In this document: positions 55,283 through 63,755 of the stretch, one piece after another
Layout: every line of letters starts with the position of its first letter
How positions within the stretch are numbered: the first letter of the stretch is position 1
NCBI RefSeq assembly: GCF_004923315.1
Contig: NZ_CP039650.1
Span: 2,071,501 to 2,135,500, forward strand
From: Azospirillum sp. TSA2s
Lineage (GTDB): Bacteria > Pseudomonadota > Alphaproteobacteria > Azospirillales > Azospirillaceae
DNA: 64,000 nucleotides
Reading direction: 5' to 3'
Translations under genes and position numbers: made by a program
Notes under the pieces: model-generated
Seen by the model: only the letters and a program-made list of their open reading frames with translations
Told to the model about the DNA's origin: nothing
Databases searched by the model: none

Positions 55283-56036
55283 ACTGATTCTGGGGTATCT
55301 AGCGGTTGCGTCGACACCTTGCCGTCGCGTCAGCGCGTCGTCGGCAAAGCGTTCCGGCACGGCAATCGAAAGCGCAATGCGGCAGTGAGGCTCATCATGT
55401 GCGCAGGGAAATGTTGATATCCTTGAATATTTTAGAGGATATAGGAAAAGTTGTGGCGCAGAATCGCCAATGCGAAGATTTTGTTTTCTCTCAACCAGTT
55501 CGGTTTATTTGAAGATACACAGCATCGTTACGTTGGTGATTCCCGATTTCGTGTATCGATCGCCACAAAATGGACTAGCGACTGGCTTTCTTTTTTGTTT
55601 CAGCCGTTATGGCGAGGTAGTCCGGTCGGCGTTGATTGCCATGACTGGCGACTGATCAAGGTGGCGTATTGGCACGTGCGGGTAGGGCAGCCGGCCAACT
55701 TTGCCAACAGGTCGGCGTTTCCGACCGACCGTTCGAAATTTTGGAGCGGGCCAGCGCACGAAAAAGCTCGCTGAGATGAAGCGCCCGCCTACGGGGAAGC
55801 AGGTACGCCACTCAACTGGGCTGTCGCAAGAAGCGTTTGCTGAACGATTCTGTATCCCTCCGCCCAACCTTTAGAAATGGGAACAGGGCCGCCGGGAATC
55901 GGAGGTCGCCGGGCAGTTCAATCTACGCGCCATCGAGAAATGTGCGGAGGCAATTGGGGAGAGTCGATGCCCGATGATGCCGTTATTGTGGGCTGAGTGC
56001 GCAGTGCCGTTTTCAGCCTTGCACGTCAGCATGCCG
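55283..56036. other. AT-richer intergenic region without a supportable gene
   Basis: About 750 bases. From 55400 to 55620 the base composition is visibly lower in GC than the rest of the window (for example TTGATATCCTTGAATATTTT, TTTTCTCTCAACCAG, GGCTTTCTTTTTTGTTTCAG). Short ORFs there overlap, have no ribosome site and no recognisable product. It probably holds the glycosyltransferase promoter plus remnants of transferred DNA between the integration site and the copper locus. Confidence 0.5.
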
Positions 56037-57722
56037 TCACTTGATCGTCCCGACATCCACCGGCGCCTCACCGATCGACACCTCGGTTTGGAACGTCCGC
56101 TTGTCGAAATCGTCGATCAGCACCTCGAGGCGCAACGACCATCGACCAGCAAGCGGCAGAGTCATGTCGTCAACTCCAGAGAAGCCAGGGCCGTAGGTTG
56201 TCAGGGTACGCCGCAGCGGGGCCACACCCGCTGCCGACAGCTCCCAGTTCATCGTCACCTCACGGGTGGAAACCGGCTTGCCATCCTCATCCTGAAGATG
56301 CAGCCGAACGCCGTTGCTCCCCGGCTTCGCCGGAACAACGTCGATGATGGCGATCAGACCTCCCTTCACCGCAAGGGTGGAAAATCCGGCCGGTGGCTTT
56401 TCCTCGGCTGCGCTCAATGCGCGGGGCGGGGGTGTCAGGGCGAAGGCCGCTGTCAGCAGCAGGGCAGCGCCGGCCGCCGCCATCTCCAGGACGATGCTCC
56501 GCCGCAGAGCCCTGACGGCGTGGTCGCCACCCCGGCCGTCATCCCCGTCGAGGGCGGGGCTCAGGGACTGCCTGTTCCACGCCGCCAGTCCGAGCAGCAA
56601 CAGGACCGCCACCATCTTGCCTGCCCACACCCATCCATAGCTGCTGGACAGGATCGCCTGGAAGGAGCGGAGCTGGATCGCGGACAGGACCATGCCGGCG
56701 CCGGCCAGGATGGCCACGGCACCGACGGCCAAGCGCGAGAATCGGCGGGTCAGCCTTGCGGCGACGACCGGCGACTCCAGGCGCAATGCCATGGTCAACG
56801 GCCAGAACGCCCCGACCCAGTAGGCCGCCATCAGCCCATGCAAACCGACGAGCGGCGCGCTCAGCCATCGGGGAGAGGCCGTGGCCGCATGGCCGGTGAC
56901 GGCGAACGAGGCGGCCCCCAGCAGTGCCCCCGTCACCAGCAGCGCCTGCCCGACCGCGGGACGGAACTCCAATGCCAAGCCGCAGGCCGAGCATAGCAGG
57001 GCCAATAGTGCGACTCCGGCGCTGAGGCCGACGCTGCTCGCCGCTCCGGTGGTCCAGGGGCTCCCGGTCAGCAGGGTGGCGAGGGGTTGACCTGCCAGCG
57101 TCACCCCGGTCACCCCCACCAGCAGCGTCCCCGACAGGCCGGCCGCCAGCAGCATCAGGCACAGAAAAGGCTTCAGACGGTCGTTGAGCGTTGCCCAGCG
57201 TCCCGTCACCAGAACCAGGAACAGGCCACCGCCTGTGCCGGCCAGCAGGGTGGCGTAATGCAAGGTCCGCAACAACAGGCCGGCCAGGGCGGCGGCATGG
57301 GACGGGTCGTCCTGCTGAGGCGGGCTGGCCGTCGATGACGGCGCCACGCCGATCCCGAACGTGAAGGAACCGGCGACGGGATGGCCATCCGCCGAGGTGA
57401 CGCGATAGCTGGCGACATAGAGACCGTTCGGCAGTCCCGGCGGCAGGGCGAGGCGGATGCTGTCGTTCTCCGTCACCGCGCTTTGCTGCTCGGCCATGTC
57501 CCGTCCCTGCTGGTCGAGCAGCTGGATACGGACGGGCGTGACGGGTTCATTGAAGCTCAGCGTCAAGCTTGCCGGCGCGGTGTCGAGGCTGGCGCCTTCG
57601 GCCGGAACCGACTCCATCAGGACCGCATGGGCCCAGCCGCTCGGCGGGAAGGCTGTGAGGATCAGCACGGCCAAAACCACGATTGGAAGAACGCCGGTGG
57701 TACGACGGAGGCCGGGACGCAT
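56037..57722 (-). CDS. CopC-CopD fusion (YcnJ-like) copper transport protein
   Basis: Predicted copper importer. ATG at 57722 gives 561 residues. A signal peptide (about 1-33) is cut before HAVLMESVPAEGASLDTAPA, so the mature protein starts with the copper-binding His of CopC; the CopC domain (about 34-130) also has VTSADGHPVAGSFTFGIGVA (Asp-x-His pair). CopD follows (about 150-440, roughly eight membrane helices; LLRTLHYATLLAGTGGGLFL, VTGHAATASPRWLSAPLVGL HG, AYWVGAFWPLTMAL with in-membrane His). A C-terminal soluble domain (about 455-560) resembles the YtkA/FixH-type tail. Overall like Bacillus YcnJ. It is divergent from the DUF2946-tonB run. Confidence 0.9.
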   Translation of the reverse strand: MRPGLRRTTGVLPIVVLAVLILTAFPPSGWAHAVLMESVPAEGASLDTAPASLTLSFNEPVTPVRIQLLDQQGRDMAEQQSAVTENDSIRLALPPGLPNGLYVASYRVTSADGHPVAGSFTFGIGVAPSSTASPPQQDDPSHAAALAGLLLRTLHYATLLAGTGGGLFLVLVTGRWATLNDRLKPFLCLMLLAAGLSGTLLVGVTGVTLAGQPLATLLTGSPWTTGAASSVGLSAGVALLALLCSACGLALEFRPAVGQALLVTGALLGAASFAVTGHAATASPRWLSAPLVGLHGLMAAYWVGAFWPLTMALRLESPVVAARLTRRFSRLAVGAVAILAGAGMVLSAIQLRSFQAILSSSYGWVWAGKMVAVLLLLGLAAWNRQSLSPALDGDDGRGGDHAVRALRRSIVLEMAAAGAALLLTAAFALTPPPRALSAAEEKPPAGFSTLAVKGGLIAIIDVVPAKPGSNGVRLHLQDEDGKPVSTREVTMNWELSAAGVAPLRRTLTTYGPGFSGVDDMTLPLAGRWSLRLEVLIDDFDKRTFQTEVSIGEAPVDVGTIK

Positions 57723-57758
57723 GAGGATGCCTCGCTCTTGTAGGGGGCATGGTCGAGG

Positions 57759-57824
57759 GGCTGCATGCGGTGCGGTCATCGCCGCGGCCGGCATGCAGCC
57801 CAATCACCCGGCTGGTGCCGGGTG
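57759..57824 (-). promoter_or_regulatory. Two perfect hairpins in the copCD leader
   Basis: GGCTGCATGC (57759-57768) pairs with GCATGCAGCC (57791-57800); CACCCGGC (57805-57812) pairs with GCCGGGTG (57817-57824). Both lie 40-100 bases upstream of the copCD start, between the divergent copper genes. They may be an operator for a copper regulator or an RNA leader element. The rest of 57723-58117 shows no gene. No cobalamin riboswitch boxes were found. Confidence 0.45.
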
Positions 57825-58117
57825 TCAGTGCGGTTGGGGCTCGATCAGCGTGACGCCCGCATGCTTCGGACTGTCCGGCGACGAGCCATACGAGGGCAGC
57901 CAACTGCTGCGGAAAGCCGGAACCAACGTTCACGCACGGCATCGTCCAGTCAAGCCGTTCGACAAGGGTGAGACGATTTAGCCATGCTGCCCGAGATAAT
58001 GGCTCCGGGGCAGGTTTCTACGTCGGATTGATCCTCGCTTGATCTCGGACAAGTCCGGGGGCGACCGATCCTGATACCTCTGCCCGCACAACAGCCAATG
58101 CCGAGCCGTCGCGTCGA

Positions 58118-58609
58118 ATGTCCCGCCGCCTCCCTCCAGCCTCTTGCCGACCGACCGCTCTTTGCGGTTGCCCGGGGCATGGCGGTCGGCGGCGGGTTCT
58201 GGCGTGGCTGGCGATCCTGGCCATTCTGGTGCAGACCATCGTTCCGGATTTCGCCATGGCGGCCCGCGCCGCCGGCTACCGGATCGGAAACGCGGTCGAG
58301 GCCGCGGCGGCACATGACTGCCACCAGGAAAGCGGCGAGCCGGAGCTTGGCGCCGGGGCCGGGATGCAGATGCCGACGGGGGCGGCGCACAGCCCACAGG
58401 CTCCCGCCGGGGGCGACGATCACGGGGCTGTTTGTCCGTTCTGTCTGGCGCTCGGCACCCACGGCCTGATCACGGAACCGGGCGGCAAGCTTCCGATCCC
58501 AGCCTTTCATTACGCGGTCGCGCAACCGCAGGAGGCTGGCGTCCGTCCGCGCCTGCTTTTCCTGACCTGCCTCCATCCACGGGCACCGCCGGGCACCGCA
58601 CAGGTCTGA
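58118..58609 (+). CDS. DUF2946-type Cys/His protein at the head of the copper/TonB run
   Basis: 163-residue protein: basic N-terminus, one hydrophobic segment (VLAWLAILAILVQTIVPDFA, about 27-46) that is a signal or anchor, then a His/Met/Cys-containing periplasmic part: AAHDCHQESGEPELGAGAGM, MQMPTGAAHSPQAPAGGDDH, and GAVCPFCLALG (Cys-x2-Cys). This is the DUF2946 pattern; such genes usually precede TonB-dependent copper receptors. A role as a metal-binding or relay protein is inferred. Start ATG at 58118. 62 bases before the DUF1775 gene. Confidence 0.75.
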   Translation: MSRRLPPASCRPTALCGCPGHGGRRRVLAWLAILAILVQTIVPDFAMAARAAGYRIGNAVEAAAAHDCHQESGEPELGAGAGMQMPTGAAHSPQAPAGGDDHGAVCPFCLALGTHGLITEPGGKLPIPAFHYAVAQPQEAGVRPRLLFLTCLHPRAPPGTAQV

Positions 58610-58671
58610 TCGCCGTCAACTGGGCGCGCCGCGCGTGCGCCCACCCGATCTCCTGTTCGGAAACTCCCATC

Positions 58672-59208
58672 ATGAACCGTATTCAAGCCCTGGCGCTGGG
58701 CGCCGGGTTCCTGTGCCTTGCCGCAACGGCCGGCACCGCGTCCGCGCATGTCACCCTGGAAACCCGCGAGGCCCCGGCCGGCAGCTATTACAAGGCCGTC
58801 GTCAAGGTGCCGCACGGCTGCGGCGGCACCGCCACCACCGCCGTCCGCATCCGGCTGCCGGCCGGCGTCGTCGCCGCCAAGCCGATGCCGAAGCCCGGCT
58901 GGACGCTGACCACCAAGGACGGCGAATACGCCCAGCCCTACCAGTCGCACGGCCGCACCATCACCCACGGCGTCACCGAGATCGCCTGGACCGGCGGTTC
59001 GCTGCCCGACGCCTGGTATGACGAGTTCGTCTTCCAGGCCGTGCTGCCCAAGCAGCCCGCCGGCACGGTGCTGTATTTCCCGGTGGTGCAGGAATGCGAC
59101 ACCGGCGTTGCCCGCTGGATCGAGATTCCGGAGCCCGGCAAGACGTCCGCCGATCTCCCCGAACCGGCCCCCGGCCTGACCCTGACCGCCCCGCCATCCG
59201 GTCACTGA
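58672..59208 (+). CDS. YcnI-family (DUF1775) periplasmic copper-binding protein
   Basis: Cupredoxin-fold protein; Bacillus YcnI binds Cu(II) with a single-His brace. The signal MNRIQALALGAGFLCLAATA ends in TASA, and the mature protein starts HVTLETREAPAGSYYKAVVK, with the N-terminal His ligand in place. The family's KVPHGCGGTATTAVRIRLPA GV and PKPGWTLTT segments follow, and RTITHGVTEIAWTGGSLPDA WYDEFVFQAVLPK. 178 residues. YcnI and YcnJ (CopC-CopD) genes occur together in other bacteria, which supports a joint copper role with the divergent 56037 gene. Confidence 0.92.
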   Translation: MNRIQALALGAGFLCLAATAGTASAHVTLETREAPAGSYYKAVVKVPHGCGGTATTAVRIRLPAGVVAAKPMPKPGWTLTTKDGEYAQPYQSHGRTITHGVTEIAWTGGSLPDAWYDEFVFQAVLPKQPAGTVLYFPVVQECDTGVARWIEIPEPGKTSADLPEPAPGLTLTAPPSGH

Positions 59209-59237
59209 CCGCCGAGGCGCATCCAAGGGAGGGGTTC

Positions 59238-59903
59238 ATGCCAGACCATGATTTCTCGATCGTGGGCCTGTTCCTTGCCGCCGATCCGGTGGTGAAGGGC
59301 GTGATGATCCTGCTGCTCGCCGCGTCGATGGCGTGCTGGGCGATCATTCTGGAAAAATCCATGGCGCTCGCCCGGGCCAAGGCGCAGGCCCGCGCCTTCG
59401 AGGCGGCGGTCGCCGGCGGAGGCGGTCTCGACACCGTCTTCTCCGGGCTGCCCGCCGCCATCGCCGCCGCCGGGCGGCACGAGTGGCACGATTTCGATCC
59501 GGGCGAGAGCCGGGCCGAGCAGCGCGAGCGGCTGGAGCGTGCCATGCGCACCGCCATGTCCGAGGAACTGCGCCGTCTCGACGGCCATCTGCCGGTGCTC
59601 GCCACCGTCGGCTCCTCCGCCCCCTTCATCGGGCTGTTCGGGACGGTGTGGGGCATCATGCGCAGCTTCGTCGCGATTGCCGGGGCGAACGACACCAGCC
59701 TTGCCGTGGTGGCGCCGGGCATCGCCGAGGCATTGTTCGCCACCGCCATCGGTCTGGTCGCCGCCATCCCGGCGGTGGTCGCCTACAACGCGCTGACCAG
59801 CGGCCTCGGCCGGCTGTCGCAGCGCCTGTCGGTCGCCATAGGCCGCCTTGCCGGACAGGCGGTGCGCAGCCGCAGCCTGCCCCATCGCGTGGCGGCCGAG
59901 TGA
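59238..59903 (+). CDS. exbB: ExbB/TolQ-type motor subunit of the copper/TonB locus
   Basis: Inner-membrane proton channel that energises TonB. ATG at 59238 (after AGGGAGGGG) gives 221 residues: first helix ADPVVKGVMILLLAASMACW (about 15-34), and the paired helices [20 protein letters not shown] and [20 protein letters not shown] with the conserved Thr residues. By sequence it is closer to TolQ-like ExbB than to the longer E. coli ExbB. It overlaps exbD by one base. A second copy of the machinery beside TolQR suggests dedicated supply to the receptor downstream. Confidence 0.92.
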   Translation: MPDHDFSIVGLFLAADPVVKGVMILLLAASMACWAIILEKSMALARAKAQARAFEAAVAGGGGLDTVFSGLPAAIAAAGRHEWHDFDPGESRAEQRERLERAMRTAMSEELRRLDGHLPVLATVGSSAPFIGLFGTVWGIMRSFVAIAGANDTSLAVVAPGIAEALFATAIGLVAAIPAVVAYNALTSGLGRLSQRLSVAIGRLAGQAVRSRSLPHRVAAE

Positions 59904-60352
59904 TGGGGATGACACCTGCGGAGAACCGGGCGGGGGACGAGTTCTCCTACCGTCCGGTCGCCGAGATCAACGTCACGCCCTTCATCGACGTGATGCTGGT
60001 CCTGCTGGTCATCTTCATGGTGGCTGCACCCCTGATGACGGCCGGCGTGCCGGTGCAGTTGCCGAAGACCGCCGCGCAGAAACTCAGCCAGCCGCGCGAT
60101 CCCGTCCAGGTCAGCATCGACCAGGACGGCCGCGTCTTCCTGGGCCAGGAGGAGATGGCGCCGGCCGATCTGCCGGCGCGGCTGGCGGCCCTGGCGCGGG
60201 AGGCCCCCGACACGGTCGTCTATGTGCGGGGGGACCGCGCGCTGAGCTATGGCCGGGTGATGGAGGTCATGGGGCAGGTCAGCCAGGCCGGCTTCGCCCG
60301 GGTGTCGCTGATGGCGGAGGGGCTGGCCCCTGCCGCGAAGAAGGCGCCCTGA
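59903..60352 (+). CDS. exbD: ExbD motor subunit
   Basis: 149 residues. The N-terminal segment SYRPVAEINVTPFIDVMLVL LVIFMV holds the single membrane helix and the essential Asp of FIDV. The periplasmic domain follows (DPVQVSIDQDGRVFLGQEEM, VVYVRGDRALSYGRVMEVMG). Start ATG at 59903 overlaps the exbB stop (TGATG). Partner of ExbB at 59238 and of TonB three bases on. Confidence 0.93.
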   Translation: MGMTPAENRAGDEFSYRPVAEINVTPFIDVMLVLLVIFMVAAPLMTAGVPVQLPKTAAQKLSQPRDPVQVSIDQDGRVFLGQEEMAPADLPARLAALAREAPDTVVYVRGDRALSYGRVMEVMGQVSQAGFARVSLMAEGLAPAAKKAP

Positions 60353-60354
60353 CC

Positions 60355-61197
60355 ATGCGCCCCCCGACCATGCGCCGGGCAGGACGCCATTGGGCGCGGG
60401 CCCTCTCGATCGCCCTGCATGTCGGGGTGCTGGCCCTTCTGGCTGCGCGCTATGATCCCGTGCCGCCGGCTCCGGCCGCGGTTCTGATCGACCTCGACCT
60501 CGGGCAGCCCGATCCCGAGCCTCCGGCGGAGGTGACGCCCCCGGCTGATCCATCGCCGCCGGAGCCGGCCGCTGAACAGGAGGCCGAGCAGCAGGCACCG
60601 GCGGACCCGTTGCCCGAGCAACCGTCCCCGCAGTTGCCCGACCCGGTCCCCCAACCGGTCGCCGTCGCCGAGCCCACGCCCATCGAGGAGGTTCCGCCTC
60701 CGCCGGCGGCTGCCCCGGACGTGGCGGCGACACCGCTTCCGGCGGTCAAGCCCCGCCCGCCGGAATCGGTCAAGCGCCCGGCCGCCCGCCCGGGTCCGCG
60801 CCCGGTTGCGTCCGCCGCGGCGCCGGTCGCCAACCGTCCTCCGGTGGCCCAGCCTCAACCCCAATCTCAATCCGCCCCGCCCCAATCGGCGCCGGTTCGC
60901 GCCGCGGGGCCGCCGCCCGATTATCTGGCGCGGCTCCAGGCCCGGCTTGCCCGCTACAAGACCTATCCGCGTGCGGCCCAGCTCGCCCGCGAAGAGGGCA
61001 CCGTTCTGCTGCGCTTCGTCGTGGCCCGCGATGGTGCCGTGCTGTCCTGGCGCATCGAGCGTGGTTCGGGCTTCGACAGCCTCGACCGACAGGTGGAGGT
61101 GATGATCGAGCGGGCGGCTCCCTTGCCGCCGATGCCGGACGACCTTCCCGGCGACCGGCTCGACGTCGTGCTGCCTGTTCAGTTCGCGTTGCGGTGA
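60355..61197 (+). CDS. tonB: TonB energy transducer
   Basis: 280 residues. N-terminal membrane helix RALSIALHVGVLALLAARYD (Ser/His typical of TonB and TolA anchors), a Pro-rich periplasmic arm (about 38-190; many PEPP, PPAAAP and PQPQ blocks), and the C-terminal TonB fold (about 195-280: LARYKTYPRAAQLAREEGTV LLRFVVARDGAVLSWRIERG SGFDSLDRQ). The YPRAA...GTVLLRF motif is diagnostic. Start at 60355 or 60370. In the same run as its motor and receptor. Confidence 0.93.
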   Translation: MRPPTMRRAGRHWARALSIALHVGVLALLAARYDPVPPAPAAVLIDLDLGQPDPEPPAEVTPPADPSPPEPAAEQEAEQQAPADPLPEQPSPQLPDPVPQPVAVAEPTPIEEVPPPPAAAPDVAATPLPAVKPRPPESVKRPAARPGPRPVASAAAPVANRPPVAQPQPQSQSAPPQSAPVRAAGPPPDYLARLQARLARYKTYPRAAQLAREEGTVLLRFVVARDGAVLSWRIERGSGFDSLDRQVEVMIERAAPLPPMPDDLPGDRLDVVLPVQFALR

Positions 61198-61207
61198 CGG
61201 ACCCGTC

Positions 61208-61609
61208 ATGACCCCGGTGCCGCGCCCGTTCCGCCTTGTCGCCCTCCTCGCCGCCCTGGCGCTGCTTCTGCTGCAGTGCTGGGCGCCGAGGCAGGCCGTG
61301 GCGATGCTGGTGGCCGAAGCGGCCGCGGCCGTCGCGGAACAGTCGCTGTGCCAGCACGACGAAGCGCCGGACTATAACGGCCCGGCGAGGCCGGATGCGG
61401 GCCATGGGCACCGCCTGTGTCCCGATTGTCTGACCTGCTGCGCCGTCCCCGCAGCCATTCCCCCCGACGGCTGCGTGCTTCCGGTGCCGCATCGGCACGG
61501 CCTGGTGCAGCGCCGCCGCATCGGGTCTCCGCCGCGTCGCCGGTCTTCCATCCACCGCCCCAACGCCCGTGCGCCTCCGGGATCGTCGCATCGCCGATAC
61601 AGCCGCTGA
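61208..61609 (+). CDS. Second Cys/His-rich DUF2946-like protein
   Basis: 133-residue protein between tonB and the receptor. N-terminal hydrophobic segment (LVALLAALALLLLQCWAPRQ, about 10-29), then AEQSLCQHDEAPDYNGPARP, GHGHRLCPDCLTCCAVPAAI (Cys-x2-Cys-x2-Cys-Cys with neighbouring His) and VLPVPHRHG. The C-terminus is Arg/Ser-rich and may be read beyond the functional part. Composition and layout parallel the 58118 gene. Metal binding at the inner membrane or periplasm is inferred. No precise family assignment. Confidence 0.68.
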   Translation: MTPVPRPFRLVALLAALALLLLQCWAPRQAVAMLVAEAAAAVAEQSLCQHDEAPDYNGPARPDAGHGHRLCPDCLTCCAVPAAIPPDGCVLPVPHRHGLVQRRRIGSPPRRRSSIHRPNARAPPGSSHRRYSR

Positions 61610-61658
61610 ACGACGAGACCGGCCGGCCCGTGATGCCGGCCCGCAAGGGAGAGCTTTT

Positions 61659-63755
61659 GTGACCCGTTCCCAATCCATCGGACGCGGTGCCGCCGCGTTG
61701 GCCGCACTTCTTCTGACGACCACCGTGCTGACCCCGGTTCCGGCCGCCGCGCAAACGGCAGCCCCGGTGACCCTCGACACCCTCACCATCAACGCGCAAG
61801 GCGCCGGCTCCCCAACCGCCCCGTCCGCCGAGCAGGCGCGCGACGACCTGAACCGCACGGCCGGCTCCGTCGGCTTCATCGATGCCGAGGCCTACAAGGG
61901 CCAGCATGCCAAGGATCTGCGCGACGTCCTCAAGGACACGCCCGGCGTCTTCGTCGAAAGCCGCTATGGCCAGGAGGTCCGCCTGTCGATGCGCGGCTCC
62001 GGCCTTGCCCGCGGCTACCATCTGCGGGGGATCGAGCTGCTGCAGGACGGCATTCCGGTCAACCTCGCCGACGGCAGCGGCGACTTCTACCAGATCGACC
62101 CGCTGGCCCTGCGCTTTGCCGAGGTCTTCCGCGGCGGGAACGGGCTGGCTTACGGCTCCTCGACCCTCGGCGGCGCCATCAATTTCGTGACGCCGACCGC
62201 CCGCACCGCCGTCGCGCCCAACGTCCTGCGGGTGGAGGGGGGCAGCTATGGCGCCGCCACCGCCAGCGGCCAGGTTTCTCGAGTGATCGGCGACGCCGAC
62301 TATTTGATCAGCGGCACCGTGGCCCATTCCGACGGCTATCGCGACCATTCCGAAGGGCAGGGCGAACTGCTGAACGCCAATGTCGGCTACCGCTTCAACC
62401 CGACTGTCGAGACCCGCTTCTACGCCGGCGCCTATGTCGTCGACCAGAAGCTGCCCGGTGCGCTGAGCCTGGGCGATGCCTTGAACCGGCCGCGCTCCGC
62501 CGCGGCGGCGGCGCTGTCGGGCGACCAGTCGCGCATGACCTGGACCGAACGGCTGGCCAACCGCACCACCATCCATCTCGACGGCGGACAGCTGGACATC
62601 GACAGCTGGGGGATTCACAAGAAGCTGTTCCATCCGATCTTCCAGGTCATCGACCAGGACGGCTGGACCTACGGCATCGGCACCCGCTACACGACGTCCT
62701 TCACCGTGGGCGGGCTGCGCGACGAGCTGACCGTCGGCTTGCGGGCCTATGCCGGCACCAACAAGGCGCTGCAGTTCGTCAATGTGAAGGGCAGCCGCGG
62801 CGCCCAGACCGCCGACACCCGCCAGGAGGCCCGGAATTACGAGGGTTACCTCGAAAACCGGCTCTACGTCATGCCCACCCTGGCGGTGATGACCGGGGTC
62901 AAGATGCTGCGCAACGAGCGCAGCTTCACCGACCATTGGAACCCGCGGCGTACCTCCGACCGGACCTATGACGGGTTCAACCCCAAGCTCGGCCTGTTGT
63001 GGGAGCCGCTGCCGGACGTGCAGGTCTTTGCCGACGTCACCCGCAGCATGGACGTGCCGGACTTCAGCGACCTCACCCAGACCCAGGCGAACGGCAATCC
63101 CGCCTTCGTGCCGCTGCAGGCGCAACGCGCCTGGACGGCGGAGGTGGGGACGCGCGGGCAGAAGGGGCGTTTCGCCTGGGACGCCACGCTGTACCGCTCC
63201 CAGGTGAAGGGGGAGATGCTGCAGTTCACCACCAATCCCAGCATCCCGGCCGCCACCTTCAACGCCGACCGCACCGTGCACCAGGGCCTGGAACTGGGCG
63301 TCAAGGTCGAGGTCGCCAGCGACATCACCGGCCCCACGGCCGGCGACAAGCTCATCGTCGGACAGGTGTGGAACCACAACGACTTCCACTTCCGCAATGA
63401 CCGGCAATACGGCAACAACAGCATCGCCGGCGTGCCGAAGAACGTGCTGCGGACGTCCCTGTCCTACACGCGGCCGGATGGCTTCTATGTGACGCCGACC
63501 GTGGACTGGGTGCCGCAGGGTGCATGGGCCGATCAGGCGAACACGCTGCGGGCGCCGGGCTACACGCTGTTGGGCGTCCAGACCGGAATGGAGGTGAAGG
63601 ACGGGGTCCTGCTGTTCGTCGACGCGCGCAATCTGACGGATAAGCGCTACGTCAGCGACATCGGCACCATCACGGACGCCCGCCGCGCCGGCACCCAGAT
63701 CTTCTATCCGGGTGAGGGGCGTACCGTCTACGCCGGCCTCCGCGCCGCCTTCTGA
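61659..63755 (+). CDS. TonB-dependent outer-membrane receptor (putative copper)
   Basis: 22-stranded barrel transporter powered by TonB. GTG at 61659 (after AAGGGAGAGC) gives 698 residues. Signal GAAALAALLLTTTVLTPVPA ending AAAQ; TonB-box-like VTLDTLTINAQG (about 40-51); plug domain (about 65-175: AKDLRDVLKDTPGVFVESRY, LSMRGSGLARGYHLRGIELL, YGSSTLGGAINFVTP); barrel to the C-terminal GRTVYAGLRAAF with terminal Phe. Substrate is not evident: it lacks an obvious siderophore-receptor signature. The association with YcnI, CopC-CopD and DUF2946 points to copper or a copper complex. An upstream in-frame ORF start at 61569 is not supported. Confidence 0.9.
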   Translation: MTRSQSIGRGAAALAALLLTTTVLTPVPAAAQTAAPVTLDTLTINAQGAGSPTAPSAEQARDDLNRTAGSVGFIDAEAYKGQHAKDLRDVLKDTPGVFVESRYGQEVRLSMRGSGLARGYHLRGIELLQDGIPVNLADGSGDFYQIDPLALRFAEVFRGGNGLAYGSSTLGGAINFVTPTARTAVAPNVLRVEGGSYGAATASGQVSRVIGDADYLISGTVAHSDGYRDHSEGQGELLNANVGYRFNPTVETRFYAGAYVVDQKLPGALSLGDALNRPRSAAAAALSGDQSRMTWTERLANRTTIHLDGGQLDIDSWGIHKKLFHPIFQVIDQDGWTYGIGTRYTTSFTVGGLRDELTVGLRAYAGTNKALQFVNVKGSRGAQTADTRQEARNYEGYLENRLYVMPTLAVMTGVKMLRNERSFTDHWNPRRTSDRTYDGFNPKLGLLWEPLPDVQVFADVTRSMDVPDFSDLTQTQANGNPAFVPLQAQRAWTAEVGTRGQKGRFAWDATLYRSQVKGEMLQFTTNPSIPAATFNADRTVHQGLELGVKVEVASDITGPTAGDKLIVGQVWNHNDFHFRNDRQYGNNSIAGVPKNVLRTSLSYTRPDGFYVTPTVDWVPQGAWADQANTLRAPGYTLLGVQTGMEVKDGVLLFVDARNLTDKRYVSDIGTITDARRAGTQIFYPGEGRTVYAGLRAAF

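Noticed and set aside
55451-55867. Short ORFs in the AT-richer gap
   Set aside because: Overlapping on both strands, with no ribosome site, family or codon bias; treated as non-coding.
57723-57803. Longer start for the CopC-CopD protein
   Set aside because: Would place extra residues before a normal signal peptide; the ATG at 57722 has a suitable GAGCGAGG site.
57723-57990. Possible cobalamin riboswitch ahead of the TonB/copper genes
   Set aside because: Hairpins are present, but the conserved B12-box type sequence and the other core boxes were not found on either strand.
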